Of a stretch of DNA of 64,000 nt, positions 1 to 9,221 are shown in pieces. The notes under the pieces were generated by a model. The model was not told where the DNA came from and made no database searches. It saw nothing but the letters and a program-made list of their open reading frames with translations. Both the position numbers and the translations under genes were made by a program. The DNA lies in assembly GCA_040904765.1 (NCBI GenBank), contig JBBDST010000050.1:21989-85988 (forward strand). Direction: 5' to 3'. The DNA is from JBBDST01 sp040904765. GTDB lineage: Bacteria; Actinomycetota; Nitriliruptoria; Nitriliruptorales; Nitriliruptoraceae. The stretch's first letter is position 1. Each line of letters opens with the position of its first letter.

Positions 1-25
1 GTCTTGGAGGATGAAGGATTCGTTG

Positions 26-853
26 ATGGCGTTCACGTTGATGTGTGTACATCCACACCCAGACGATGAAACACTGGCCTGTGGTGGTGTGCTTGCGTTA
101 GCGGCTGCAGCAGGCCACCGCACGGTGGTTGTGACCTGCACCGGTGGGGAAGAAGGCGAAAATCTTGGCGGTGTTCCGCTCGACGGACAAACGCTCAGTC
201 ACGTGCGGCGTGAAGAACTAGACGCAGCGCTGGCCGTACTGTCGGTGACGGCCCACCATTGGCTTGGCTATCGAGATTCTGGTATGGCCGGGACCGCCGC
301 AAACAGCCACCCGGACGCGTTTGCTTCGGCGTCAACGGGTGATGCAGCGCGGCTTTTGGCAGAACTCATCCGTCGCGAACGCCCCGATGTGATCGTGAGT
401 GATAACGCTGATGGCACTTACGGGCATCCAGATCATGTCAAAGCCTTCACCGTGACCCGTGAGGCGTGTGTGCTGGCTGCAGATGCGCAAGCGCCGATCG
501 AGGCTGAGCCGTGGGACATTCCCAAACGCTATGTTCATACGATCAGCTACAGCCGGATCGCGACCTTAAGTCAAGCCCTAGAGGCACGCGGCCTCGCGTC
601 ACCGTTTCCGGCCTCAAACGTGGCAATCGGTACTGATGATGCGCGTATCACTACCCGGGTTGACGTTGCCGGTGTGCGCAAACTGAAACGGGCAGCTCTG
701 GCCTGTCATGCCTCACAGGTCGGCCCAGACTCGTTTTTCTTCAACGTCCCAGAACCGTATGCGTCCCTACTGTTTGACGTGGAAGAATTTCGGCTCCTTG
801 ATGCAGCGAACCAATCTGGTGAGCAGGACCTCTTTGGTGGTTTAGGTACGTAA
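26..853 (+). CDS. LmbE/PIG-L family deacetylase, MshB/Mca-like
   Basis: A 275 aa zinc-dependent N-acyl deacetylase of the LmbE family, whose actinobacterial members act on N-acetylglucosamine-inositol (MshB) or mycothiol S-conjugates (Mca). The HPHPDDE metal motif is at residues 9-15 and the third metal ligand segment GHPDH is near residue 135. The segment YRDSGMAGT is typical of actinobacterial homologues. I chose the ATG at 26 because AAGGA lies 7 nt upstream; the earlier in-frame ATG at 11 abuts its GGAGG with no spacer. The sequence is closer to MshB-like proteins than the clear Mca at 29149, but substrate cannot be assigned. It is followed 90 nt later by pyruvate kinase on the same strand. 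Confidence 0.85.
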   Translation: MAFTLMCVHPHPDDETLACGGVLALAAAAGHRTVVVTCTGGEEGENLGGVPLDGQTLSHVRREELDAALAVLSVTAHHWLGYRDSGMAGTAANSHPDAFASASTGDAARLLAELIRRERPDVIVSDNADGTYGHPDHVKAFTVTREACVLAADAQAPIEAEPWDIPKRYVHTISYSRIATLSQALEARGLASPFPASNVAIGTDDARITTRVDVAGVRKLKRAALACHASQVGPDSFFFNVPEPYASLLFDVEEFRLLDAANQSGEQDLFGGLGT

Positions 854-943
854 GTTTACAAAACGGGTCGTGTCAGTTCACACTCGCGTATGCCCGTACG
901 CTCTAGGCTTGCACATGTCATACAGCAACCCAAAGGGGACAGT

Positions 944-2374
944 TTGCGCCGGGTCAAAATCGTTGCCACGCTAGGGCCTGCGCTTGATGATGAAGATCTC
1001 CTGCGTGATGCCATCGCCGCTGGAATTGACGTGTTGCGGTTGAATTTTTCCCACGGCGACAAAGAAGATCACAAGCGCCGTCTTGACTTGGCTCGTTCGT
1101 TAGCTCGCGACATGGGCCGCGAAATTTCAAGCTTTGGCGATTTGCAAGGCCCCAAAATTCGTTTAGGCATGCTGCCAGCCTCCGGAGTGGAACTGATCGA
1201 CGGTTCCGAAGTGATCTTGTTGTCTGGGGTTGAACACGTGCCAGCCGAAGCAGACGGCGGGCCGGTGATCTTGCCGGTCGTTTACGAGATGCTGGCCCAA
1301 GACGTCTCGCCCGGTTCGATGGTTCTCATTGACGACGGACTGATCCGCCTTGTAGTACACGAAATTGATGGGCCTCGTGTCCACACTCGAGTGATTTCAG
1401 GCGGGCTGGTATCAAGCCGCAAAGGCGTGAACTTGCCGGGCGTCAAAGTGTCTGCGACAAGCCTCACTTCAAAAGACCGCCACGATCTGCAAACCATGAT
1501 CGACATTGGCGTCGACTGGGTTGCCCTGTCATTCGTACGCACCCCAGAAGACATTACAACGGTCCGTCAACTGATCAACGAATGCGGCGGTCAGCAGCCG
1601 ATCATCGCCAAACTTGAACGTCCCGAAGCCGTCGAAAATCTGGAAGCCATTCTTCACGTGACTGACGCCGTCATGGTTGCGCGCGGTGATCTTGGCGTAG
1701 AGATCGGACCAGAACAGGTGCCGGCTATCCAGAAAGAAATTATCGACTTGGCAAACCGCTATTCACGCCCGGTAATTACTGCCACTGAAATGCTCGAATC
1801 GATGGTGCGAAGCCCACGGCCAACCCGCGCCGAAGCATCCGATGTCGCCAACGCCGTGTTTGACGGCACCGATGCGGTAATGCTGTCAGCCGAAACCGCA
1901 ACGGGACGTTTCCCGGTGCAGGCGGTGCGCACCATGGCTGAAATTGTCACGGTTGCCGAATCGGCACCGCACCGCATCAGCCCCCGTCAACCGGACCCGT
2001 CCTCGACCGAATCGGTCGTAGCAAAAGCTTCCATTCAGGTCGCAAACGACGTCAATGCCAAAGCGATCCTCGTGTTTAGCTTCTCGGGACGATCCATCCA
2101 ACTGGTGTCAAAATTTCGTCCCAAACAGCCGCTCATTGGTTTCACCAGCGAAGAAGCAACGTTAGGTCGTTTGCCGCTGATGTGGGGTGTGACTGGCCGG
2201 CGCGCCATTGCCGCCGACCAATCGCTCGCACTGATCATGGCTGCTGATGAGGTATGTATGCGCGAGGGCTATGGCGAACGTGGAGATCCGGTCGTGATCG
2301 TCTCAGGTATCCCTGGCGGCCACGGGGGAACCAACCGCGTCATGGTGCACCGTTTGGGAGAGATTCCTGTGTGA
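944..2374 (+). CDS. pyk: Pyruvate kinase
   Basis: A 476 aa pyruvate kinase, which converts phosphoenolpyruvate and ADP to pyruvate and ATP in the cytosol. The N-terminus RRVKIVATLGP, the substrate/metal segment AKLERPEAVEN, MVARGDLGVEI and TATEMLESM are all present, and the length is normal. I place the start at TTG 944, which gives the family's usual N-terminus and has AAAGGGG about 6 nt upstream; the longer frame from 890 adds 18 residues not expected in the family. Its 3' end overlaps the convergent Ppx-Nudix gene by 35 bp. Confidence 0.95.
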   Translation: MRRVKIVATLGPALDDEDLLRDAIAAGIDVLRLNFSHGDKEDHKRRLDLARSLARDMGREISSFGDLQGPKIRLGMLPASGVELIDGSEVILLSGVEHVPAEADGGPVILPVVYEMLAQDVSPGSMVLIDDGLIRLVVHEIDGPRVHTRVISGGLVSSRKGVNLPGVKVSATSLTSKDRHDLQTMIDIGVDWVALSFVRTPEDITTVRQLINECGGQQPIIAKLERPEAVENLEAILHVTDAVMVARGDLGVEIGPEQVPAIQKEIIDLANRYSRPVITATEMLESMVRSPRPTRAEASDVANAVFDGTDAVMLSAETATGRFPVQAVRTMAEIVTVAESAPHRISPRQPDPSSTESVVAKASIQVANDVNAKAILVFSFSGRSIQLVSKFRPKQPLIGFTSEEATLGRLPLMWGVTGRRAIAADQSLALIMAADEVCMREGYGERGDPVVIVSGIPGGHGGTNRVMVHRLGEIPV

Positions 2375-3935
2375 ACAGCCCCTGAACGCGCTCAGCCAAA
2401 TCTGGCGGGGCGATCACCTCACGTTCACGTACCAGCTCCTCGAAACTAAACGCCCGCACCTGGGATATTCCGGCATCGTTGAGGGGGGCATCACCGGCGA
2501 CAAACGTGCCATCTAAATCGGCGGCAAGCCATGTTTCATGCTGAGTCAGCCACACGCCACGAAACGCAAATTTGGCGGTGCGAGTAAACAGGGGCGCACC
2601 CACCAGCACTGCCACGCCAAGTTCTTCTTGAACTTCACGACGTACCGTCTCGGTTGGTGTTTCGTCACCAACTTGCCCGCCACCTGGTGCAGTCCAGACG
2701 GTGACTTCCGGCTCAGGATGATGGGCCACGAGCAGCAGCTGATTGTTTGTAACAATCACTGCGCGGGCCGCATGGCGCACTACCGGCTTGTCCTTTGTAC
2801 CCAGTGCTGGTTCGGCCGGACGGCTCGGATGGGCCGGAATGACCTTTGATGCCAGAATCATGGCCACATCGATGATGTGAAGTGCCCCATGACGGTCGAT
2901 AACGAGTGCCATGTCGTCATCAAATGCCGCTAAACGCCCCACAACGTCTGTTGGGATCGTGCCGCGCGTTTCGTCTGTAACCAGATGCCGAATCGATACG
3001 CGTGAGCCGATTGCGTCGGGGCCAACATGGCGCCTGTAGGCGTGCCTGAGCGTGCGAATCTGTGGTCGACGGGGTTCACGTAGCACCCCTTCACGTAGCC
3101 CAGAGTCATTGACGGTAAACGTTTTAATGCCGTAGTGGGTGAGCACTGTGTGCCAAATGAGTGCGGCAACATGCAGATGATCGACTCGACGACGCCGCAT
3201 CCCGGCAACCGCCAGACGTTTCTTCATCGGTGCGACAATGAGCATGTCGGCAACTTTGCCAAGCGCCTTGGTGGTGTGAGGTTGGTCAGCAGCATCAAGA
3301 ATGCGGGCAAGTGCGCGGATAGACCCGCCAATTAAGGTCACGTCTTTGGTGATTTCGGGCGTGATCGACGCAAGTTGGGTCATAACAGCGGCAGTAATTG
3401 CCTTGAGGTCTTGCGGTTCAAGCGGGTCGTTTGTGACGTGCGGCATAAATCGGCTTACACCGATTGGAACCGACGACACGATCGCGTCTTGAGCTGTTAT
3501 GCCGGTGATGATTTCCATTGATCCGCCACCCAAATCGATCACCGTGTGTTTGGTTGCAAGGTTCGTGTTGCGTGAACTCACCCCGTGAAACGCATACTTA
3601 CCTTCAGTACTCGGGGCGAGCACGGTGACGTTCACACCGGTCGCACGCGCGATTTCTGACACGATGACATCCCGGTTGTCGGCGTCACGAATGGCCGCAG
3701 TGGCCACGATTCGGATCACTTTCGCGTCAAGTTTTTTGGCGGTGGTCACAAAGGTTTGCGCTGTGGCAACTACCCGTTCAAGCACACGAGGGCGAAGCAT
3801 CCCATAGGAGGCAACTTCACGACCTAAATGCAGCATGACCCGTTTGCGTAACACCGGATTCAGCGAGGTTTCATCGACGTCGGCGATGAGCAGATGAAAC
3901 GAGTTGCTGCCCAGATCAATCACAGCTTTACGCAC
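2340..3935 (-). CDS. Ppx/GppA phosphatase - SH3-like - Nudix hydrolase fusion
   Basis: A 531 aa three-part protein. Residues 1-300 are a Ppx/GppA exopolyphosphatase-type ASKHA domain, with the phosphate loops DLGSNSFH at residues 7-14 and DLGGGSMEI at 134-142. Residues about 308-372 resemble the small SH3-like domain known from Rv0428c-type acetyltransferases (inference). Residues about 388-525 are a Nudix domain with a complete Nudix box (G-x5-E-x7-REV-x-EE-x-G-V) at 419-441. The gene starts 10 nt after ppk1 ends, so the two are almost certainly one operon: polyphosphate made by Ppk1 may be degraded by this protein, while the Nudix part suggests linked removal of (oxidised) nucleotides or (p)ppGpp-like substrates. 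The order of activities is inference; the architecture is read directly from the sequence. Confidence 0.85.
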   Translation of the reverse strand: MRKAVIDLGSNSFHLLIADVDETSLNPVLRKRVMLHLGREVASYGMLRPRVLERVVATAQTFVTTAKKLDAKVIRIVATAAIRDADNRDVIVSEIARATGVNVTVLAPSTEGKYAFHGVSSRNTNLATKHTVIDLGGGSMEIITGITAQDAIVSSVPIGVSRFMPHVTNDPLEPQDLKAITAAVMTQLASITPEITKDVTLIGGSIRALARILDAADQPHTTKALGKVADMLIVAPMKKRLAVAGMRRRRVDHLHVAALIWHTVLTHYGIKTFTVNDSGLREGVLREPRRPQIRTLRHAYRRHVGPDAIGSRVSIRHLVTDETRGTIPTDVVGRLAAFDDDMALVIDRHGALHIIDVAMILASKVIPAHPSRPAEPALGTKDKPVVRHAARAVIVTNNQLLLVAHHPEPEVTVWTAPGGGQVGDETPTETVRREVQEELGVAVLVGAPLFTRTAKFAFRGVWLTQHETWLAADLDGTFVAGDAPLNDAGISQVRAFSFEELVREREVIAPPDLAERVQGLFTQESLPNGAP

Positions 3936-3945
3936 GAACTCGCCC

Positions 3946-6057
3946 TTACTCGATGGATGTATCGGAACCTTGAGAATAGGGCGTGGGCGGATGATGTACT
4001 GCCCAGGTGTACAACGTTTCGTGCGTATTCACGCGCTTTTTGGTCGGCGTTCGCCGCCAAACACTGTCAGCACTCAGTTCCCAAGCCAACGTGTCATCAG
4101 CCAGATATAACGACAGCATGGCATCAAGATAGGTTCGGGCGTCAGGCGCAGTGACGGGCACCAGCACCTCGATGCGCCGATCAAGGTTACGGGGCATTAG
4201 ATCACCCGAACCGATCAGGATCGTGCCGTCCTTATGAGGAGCACCAAAGCGGTAGATGCGTGAGTGCTCCAGGTAGCGGCCAAGTAACGAACGCACCCGA
4301 ATATTTTCACTTAAGCCAGGCATCCCAGGTCGCAGGGTGCAGATGCCCCGCACAATCAAGTCGACCGTTACGCCCTGATTGGACGCGTCATACAACGCTT
4401 CGATGGTTTCTTCATCGATCAGTGCATTCATTTTGAACGTAATATGGCCGCTTGTGCCCTTACGAGTTTGGCTGGCGATTTCGTCAAGGATGCGTTGCCG
4501 AAACCCCACCGGAGCGACTACAAGATGACGATATGGCGGGTGGGCGGCGTAGCCGGTAAGGACGTTAAACAGTGCGCCAACATCGGCATTGACGTCACGG
4601 TCGGCCGTAAACATGCCAAGGTCCTCATACAGGCAGGCCGTATCTTCGTTGTAGTTGCCCGTAGCGATGTGGGCGTAGGTGGCAAGACCGTCACTTTCAC
4701 GGCGCACGACCAACGCAATTTTGGTGTGAGTTTTCATGCCGACAACGCCATAGGCGACATGCACGCCGGCCCGTTCAAGCGTGCGCGCCCACGAAATGTT
4801 GGCAGCTTCGTCAAAACGTGCAGTCAGTTCCAGCAAGACAACGACCTGTTTGCCGCGCCGAGCGGCTTCAAGCAGAATTCGCATCACCGACGAGTCGACT
4901 CCACTGGTGCGATACAGCGTAATTTTGATGGTGACGACGTTCGCGTCAAACGCTGCCTCAGTCAGAAACTGTTCGACCGTGTCTGAAAAGGCGTCATAGG
5001 GGTGGTGAACCAGCACATCACCCTGATTAATCCGTGCAAACCAGCCTTCATGCACCGTTGTGGTGCCCTGCGGGATGGCGGTGGTGCGTGGCACCCTTGG
5101 AAGATAATCGCCTCCGGGAAACGTCGGAAGACGCCCGAGCATACGCAGATCAAGCGGACCATCAACTTCAACGACGTCGGCTGGCTTGAGTTCAAACTCC
5201 TCGCACAACAAACGCAAAAGTTCAACATCCATGTCCGGCTCAGCTTCGATCTTCACGACCGCACCAAAATGGCGCTCAACGAGGCGATGCTCCAACGTTT
5301 CAATAAGGTCGGCGACCTCTTCCGATTCAAACGTCAGGTCTGCATTTCTGATGATGCGAAAAAGATGCCACGCAGTAACAGTTCGCCCAGAAAACAACGT
5401 GTCGAGTTCCGCTGCGACGAGCTGTTCTATCGGCAAAAATACGTCTGGTGAGATGGGAAACAGACGTTGAACTGAGTCTGGAACTTTGATGCGGGCAAAC
5501 TGATAGGTGTCGGTGGTCTCGTTGAGAAGTTTCACCGCAATGTTGGTAGACAAATCCGAGATGTAGGGAAACGGGTGGGCAGGGTCGCGAGTCAGCGGAG
5601 TGAGTACGGGGTAAACGTCACGGCGGAATCGAAGAGACAGTTCATGACGTTGCTGAACACTGAGATCCTCGATGTTCACAATATTGAAACCGTTGGCGGC
5701 AAGTTCCGGCCGCAACAGATCGTTGAAGATGTGAGCCTGTTGGCGGCGCAGTCGAGCGCTGTACTCGCGTACCGCTTCAAGTTGGGCCGTGATCGACATT
5801 CCATCTGGCGTAGCCAGTTCGGTGTTTGCTTTGACAAGCTGATGTAGCCCCGCGACACGAACCTGAAAGAATTCGTCCAAGTTGGACTGAAAGATGCCTA
5901 AAAACCGTGCCCGGGCCAGTAACGGCACAGTGTTGTCGGCAGTCAAAGCAAGGATGCGTTCGTTGAACTGCAACCAAGACAGTTCTCGGTTCAAATGCCT
6001 AATCGTTGCAGGGTCCGACGCGATCGCTTCAAGAATTGAGGACACGTGAGCGTGCAT
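3946..6057 (-). CDS. ppk1: Polyphosphate kinase 1
   Basis: A 703 aa Ppk1, which polymerises the gamma phosphate of ATP into polyphosphate. The N-terminal HLNRELSWLQFNERIL segment is diagnostic. The two catalytic-region histidines are visible in KTHTKIALVVRRE and RYLEHSRIYRFG, and the domain order matches full-length enzymes. The start is placed at ATG 6057 (MHAHVSS), with AAGG 8 nt upstream; the longer frame to 6147 adds 30 residues without an SD site. It is the first gene of a two-gene operon with the Ppx-Nudix fusion and diverges from the ferredoxin pair. Confidence 0.95.
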   Translation of the reverse strand: MHAHVSSILEAIASDPATIRHLNRELSWLQFNERILALTADNTVPLLARARFLGIFQSNLDEFFQVRVAGLHQLVKANTELATPDGMSITAQLEAVREYSARLRRQQAHIFNDLLRPELAANGFNIVNIEDLSVQQRHELSLRFRRDVYPVLTPLTRDPAHPFPYISDLSTNIAVKLLNETTDTYQFARIKVPDSVQRLFPISPDVFLPIEQLVAAELDTLFSGRTVTAWHLFRIIRNADLTFESEEVADLIETLEHRLVERHFGAVVKIEAEPDMDVELLRLLCEEFELKPADVVEVDGPLDLRMLGRLPTFPGGDYLPRVPRTTAIPQGTTTVHEGWFARINQGDVLVHHPYDAFSDTVEQFLTEAAFDANVVTIKITLYRTSGVDSSVMRILLEAARRGKQVVVLLELTARFDEAANISWARTLERAGVHVAYGVVGMKTHTKIALVVRRESDGLATYAHIATGNYNEDTACLYEDLGMFTADRDVNADVGALFNVLTGYAAHPPYRHLVVAPVGFRQRILDEIASQTRKGTSGHITFKMNALIDEETIEALYDASNQGVTVDLIVRGICTLRPGMPGLSENIRVRSLLGRYLEHSRIYRFGAPHKDGTILIGSGDLMPRNLDRRIEVLVPVTAPDARTYLDAMLSLYLADDTLAWELSADSVWRRTPTKKRVNTHETLYTWAVHHPPTPYSQGSDTSIE

Positions 6058-6261
6058 GGGCTGCCTTGGCGACAAAACGGTGAACGGTGAACCAAAAAAT
6101 TCACCTGTTCGCAGGCTAAAATAGCAAGTTGACATGAAGGCAAACATCCGTGAAACGGACGCTTACTGCACGGTCACGGCCTGTTTGGTTTAGTCAGTGT
6201 GCACCACGCCAACTTTTTGCCTACGCTAGCAGCATCAGAACCGCCCGAGGAGGCTGTCGCA

Positions 6262-6585
6262 GTGACGTACACCATCGCTGAACCATGCATCGACGTAAAA
6301 GATAACGCTTGCGTCGAAGAGTGCCCCGTGGACTGCATTTACGAAGGTGACAGGATGCTGTACATCCACCCTGAGGAATGCATCGACTGTGGTGCATGCG
6401 AACCCGTCTGCCCGGTCGAGGCAATCTTCTATGAAGATGACGTCCCAGACGAATGGAAAGAGTTCAAAGCCATCAACGTTGATTTCTTCAACGATGACGT
6501 CTCAGGCCTTGGTTCACCTGGTGGTGCCGCTGCCGTTGGCGCAACCGGCAAAGACCACCCGACAGTCGCAGGTTGGGAAGGCTAA
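6262..6585 (+). CDS. fdxA: 7Fe ferredoxin, FdxA type (copy 1)
   Basis: A 107 aa seven-iron ferredoxin. The first cluster signature is C-x7-C-x3-CP followed by C at +4, and the second is CIDCGACEPVCP, giving one [3Fe-4S] and one [4Fe-4S] cluster as in actinobacterial FdxA. The GTG start at 6262 has GAGGAGG 8 nt upstream and gives the family length of about 107 aa; the ATG at 6199 would add 21 atypical residues. It lies 3 bp before a second, very similar ferredoxin, and the two are presumably cotranscribed. It acts as a soluble electron carrier; the partner is unknown. Confidence 0.93.
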   Translation: MTYTIAEPCIDVKDNACVEECPVDCIYEGDRMLYIHPEECIDCGACEPVCPVEAIFYEDDVPDEWKEFKAINVDFFNDDVSGLGSPGGAAAVGATGKDHPTVAGWEG

Positions 6586-6588
6586 GTC

Positions 6589-6915
6589 GTGGCATATGTC
6601 ATTGCTGAACCTTGCATGGACGTGAAAGACACCGCGTGCGTGCAGGAATGTCCGGTTGACTGCATTTATGAAGGCGACAGGATGCTGTACATCCACCCGG
6701 GCGAATGCATTGACTGTGCCGCCTGTGAACCGGCCTGCCCAGTGGAAGCGATCTTCTATGCCGATGACATTCCACCAGAGTGGTCGCAGTTCACCGGCAT
6801 CAACGCGGAGTACTTCACGCCGACCGTAACTGCCCTAGGGGCTCCAGGTGGCGCGGCAAACGTTGGTGCTTCGGGCGTAGATCACCCGCAAATCTCGGCG
6901 TACGAGATCGCTTAA
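6589..6915 (+). CDS. 7Fe ferredoxin, FdxA type (copy 2)
   Basis: A 108 aa second seven-iron ferredoxin immediately downstream of the first. All cysteines of both cluster motifs are kept (C-x7-C-x3-CP and CIDCAACEPACP). It shares the segment DCIYEGDRMLYIHP with copy 1 but diverges in the C-terminal third, so this is an old tandem duplication and not an assembly artefact. The start is GTG 6589 with GGAAGG about 10 nt upstream inside the end of copy 1. A perfect 9-bp hairpin follows 24 nt after the stop. Confidence 0.93.
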   Translation: MAYVIAEPCMDVKDTACVQECPVDCIYEGDRMLYIHPGECIDCAACEPACPVEAIFYADDIPPEWSQFTGINAEYFTPTVTALGAPGGAANVGASGVDHPQISAYEIA

Positions 6916-6939
6916 CAGCCACACCAATTTCACACCAGC

Positions 6940-6961
6940 AGCCGCGCCTTATGGCGCGGCT
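6940..6961 (+). terminator. Hairpin after the ferredoxin pair
   Basis: Perfect inverted repeat AGCCGCGCC-TTAT-GGCGCGGCT placed 24 nt after the second ferredoxin stop. The run of N begins 3 nt later, so any T-tract is hidden. It probably ends the ferredoxin transcript. Confidence 0.6.
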
Positions 6962-8466
6962 GCNNNNNNNNNNGCGGGGCCTTTTGGGGGGGGCTGCTGG
7001 TGTGTGTACTGCCGCCATGCTTCAGCCAGACGCTTAACACCTTCATTTAGTTCCGACTCGGTAGCGCTAAACACGATCCGCAGCGCGCGACGGTTGCCGC
7101 CATCAACGGACAAGGCGGGGCCGGGAACCACCACAACGCCACAGTCACGGGCCGTTTCGGCAAACTCGACCGCGTTGCCGCCTGGCATCGTGACCCACAA
7201 GGAGAGGCCACCGGCAGGAGACATCCAAGTGAAACCTGGCAACAATGTCGTGAGCAAGTCAGTGAGTTGTGTGAGCCGCGGCAGAAGTTCACGCCGGCGT
7301 TCTTCTTGGATGACATCAAGCTGTGTCAGCAAACGATGGGTGAGTAGCTGATCGATCAACGGGTTGCCAAGATCAGCGACTGTTTTGGTGGCAAGCATCC
7401 GTGCCGCAAAGTCATCCGGTGAACGCACCCAGCCGACTCTAAGTCCCGCCCAGAACAGTTTTGACGCGGAGCCGATCGTGTGAATGCGCGCTGTGTCGTT
7501 TAACGCCGCGATCGGCGGTAGCGGATCACTTCGATGCAGTACGACGTCGGCCATCGCATGGTCTTCAAGCACGATTGTTTTCGACAGGCCGGCAAGTTCG
7601 GCGATACGTACCCGCCGTTCATACGACAGCACCGCCCCGGTCGGGTTGTTGTGTTGCGGGGCGATGTAAAGCATTTTGGGTTTTGCCCGGGCAAGCAGTT
7701 CGGGCAGGACATCAACCCGGGCGCCGTCTTCGTCGACCGGTAGCGGCAGCGTGCGGGCACCAAAACGCCGAAAGACGTCAAGTGCCCCTGGAAATGTTGG
7801 GCTTTCCACGATCACTGTGTCGCCGGCCTGCAACAGTTGGCGGCACACAAGCGAGATGGCTTGATGGGCGCCGGTAGTGATGACAATGTTGTCTGCCGAT
7901 GTGGCAAGCCCTTGAGCGCTAAAACGTCCTGCGATCGTGTCGCGTAGCGCAAATAGTCCGTGGGGAAGATAGCCGTGATGTGAGGTCAGTTCGCGCAGAT
8001 CGTCAGGGTTGAGTGAGCACAACACCTGTTCGATCGTGGCCGAGCAAGTAAGCGCGGCAACACTTAAATCGATCACGCCGCTGGTGTTCGCGGTTTCACC
8101 AGGACCGCTGCGCTGTTCACGGCCATCATCCGAAAGAAACAGCCGTGCGGTCGATACCGCATCGACGCCTTCGTGCCGTTCAAACGGAATGTTTTGTGGC
8201 ACCCATGTACCTGATCCGCGCTGACTTTCAAGCCAACCGTCTGCTTTTAAATGCTGATACGTGGACACGATGGTGGCACGACTAACCGACAGGGCAGTGG
8301 CCAGTTCACGTTCTGGTGGCAGCATCGTGCCCGAGGGAATTTCGCCTGTGTCGATCGCGAGCCGTAAACGTTCTGCCAGGCAGCGGTACAGCGGCCCAGG
8401 TTCACGTAACGCCGGCCGAAGAAGCTCCGCGAGAAGCGGTCCACTTTCACGTATTGGTCGGGCCAA
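6949..8466 (-). CDS. MocR-type GntR/aminotransferase regulator
   Basis: About 500 aa. Residues 20-90 form a GntR winged helix-turn-helix (LPPERELATALSVSRATI), followed by a full fold-type I PLP aminotransferase domain with the PLP lysine in GSASKLFW. MocR proteins use PLP or amino-acid ligands to control vitamin B6, GABA or amino-acid genes. The start is TTG 8466. The last codons cross the N run, so the printed stop at 6949 is unreliable; the true end is probably just past the proline-rich QQPPPKGP. No obvious target gene is adjacent, although its own upstream region holds a perfect palindrome (8515-8527). Function beyond the family is unknown. Confidence 0.88.
   Translation of the reverse strand: MARPIRESGPLLAELLRPALREPGPLYRCLAERLRLAIDTGEIPSGTMLPPERELATALSVSRATIVSTYQHLKADGWLESQRGSGTWVPQNIPFERHEGVDAVSTARLFLSDDGREQRSGPGETANTSGVIDLSVAALTCSATIEQVLCSLNPDDLRELTSHHGYLPHGLFALRDTIAGRFSAQGLATSADNIVITTGAHQAISLVCRQLLQAGDTVIVESPTFPGALDVFRRFGARTLPLPVDEDGARVDVLPELLARAKPKMLYIAPQHNNPTGAVLSYERRVRIAELAGLSKTIVLEDHAMADVVLHRSDPLPPIAALNDTARIHTIGSASKLFWAGLRVGWVRSPDDFAARMLATKTVADLGNPLIDQLLTHRLLTQLDVIQEERRRELLPRLTQLTDLLTTLLPGFTWMSPAGGLSLWVTMPGGNAVEFAETARDCGVVVVPGPALSVDGGNRRALRIVFSATESELNEGVKRLAEAWRQYTHQQPPPKGPXXXXAAAP
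6964..6973. other. Assembly gap (10 N)
   Basis: Ten undetermined bases inside a GC-rich region between a hairpin and a G-rich stretch. It leaves the C-terminus of the MocR gene and the terminator region unresolved. The true gap length may not be 10. Confidence 0.98.
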
Positions 8467-8514
8467 TTACCGTCCAATCTACACAGCAATTCATTTGGAC
8501 TGAATTTGTATCGC

Positions 8515-8527
8515 TGGTACAGTACCA
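8515..8527. promoter_or_regulatory. Palindrome upstream of the MocR gene
   Basis: TGGTAC-A-GTACCA is a perfect palindrome about 50 bp upstream of the MocR start. Next to it is AACGGTCCAAT, and ACCGTCCAAT recurs at 8469-8478, just before the start codon. Paired or direct repeats in this position are usual for MocR autoregulation. The assignment is inference. Confidence 0.4.
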
Positions 8528-8687
8528 CTAACGGTCCAATAACGGCCGCAAAAAATTTCATATGTACGGCTTGTTGCTCCCACAACTTGTCGTCTCGCTC
8601 GGAGTCGGAGCCAGTTTCTCCCCCAGCGGTTTTACCGCAACCGAATGTCTCCCCATTCGCTCCTAGGATTCTGACCCGAGCATCTTC

Positions 8688-8715
8688 GTCCCCCCGGTTC
8701 TCCCACCGGGGGGAC
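8688..8715 (-). terminator. GC-rich hairpin after the thioredoxin-like ferredoxin
   Basis: Perfect 10-bp stem GTCCCCCCGG / CCGGGGGGAC with an 8-nt loop, starting 36 nt downstream of the ferredoxin stop on the minus strand. No T-tract follows on either strand, so it may need Rho or act only as a transcript end stabiliser. The 284 bp between the two minus-strand genes holds this hairpin and the MocR palindrome but no gene. Confidence 0.45.
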
Positions 8716-8750
8716 GCGTTCATTCTCTGCCAAAATTACGGCTCAAAACA

Positions 8751-9140
8751 CTATTTGACGGGCGGAATAACCCCTGGCGGAAGATCCGATCGTCCCGCCA
8801 ACGGGGAGAGTTTGAATTCTTCTTCACCGATACGCAGAAACTCAACCGGCGTACCGCCAGCAAGATGATCACGCACCAACTGCGGGACATCTTCAACCGT
8901 CACCCCGCCATACCAGATGTCATCAGGAGCGACATACACCGCTGGTCCTACCATGCACGGCTCAAGACAGCCGGTCGCAACCACCTTGACGTCAGTTAGG
9001 CCCTGACGGCCCGTTTCTTCTCGCAGCGCCTCAAACACGCTACCGCTGCCGTTGGCTACACACGACGAGCGAGGGTGCTCAGGTGCGCGCTGATTAGTGC
9101 ACACAAAAACGTATGTTTGCGGTTTGCCGGCACGCGCCAT
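8751..9140 (-). CDS. Thioredoxin-like [2Fe-2S] ferredoxin
   Basis: A 129 aa protein of the thioredoxin-fold ferredoxin family, related to the NuoE C-domain and Shethna-type ferredoxins. Four cysteines sit in the family positions: VFVCTNQR, RSSC, and GCLEPC with two. The start is ATG 9140, with AAAGG upstream; the frame can be extended six codons to 9158. It diverges from the folate-type gene on the plus strand with less than 85 bp between the starts. It is an electron-transfer protein with unknown partner. Confidence 0.85.
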   Translation of the reverse strand: MARAGKPQTYVFVCTNQRAPEHPRSSCVANGSGSVFEALREETGRQGLTDVKVVATGCLEPCMVGPAVYVAPDDIWYGGVTVEDVPQLVRDHLAGGTPVEFLRIGEEEFKLSPLAGRSDLPPGVIPPVK

Positions 9141-9221
9141 TACGACTGCCTTTCGCATTCGGGTTATCAGCCGTCACAGTACCCTCTGGCTTCACATCAT
9201 CTGTGGCATAAAGGATCTGCT

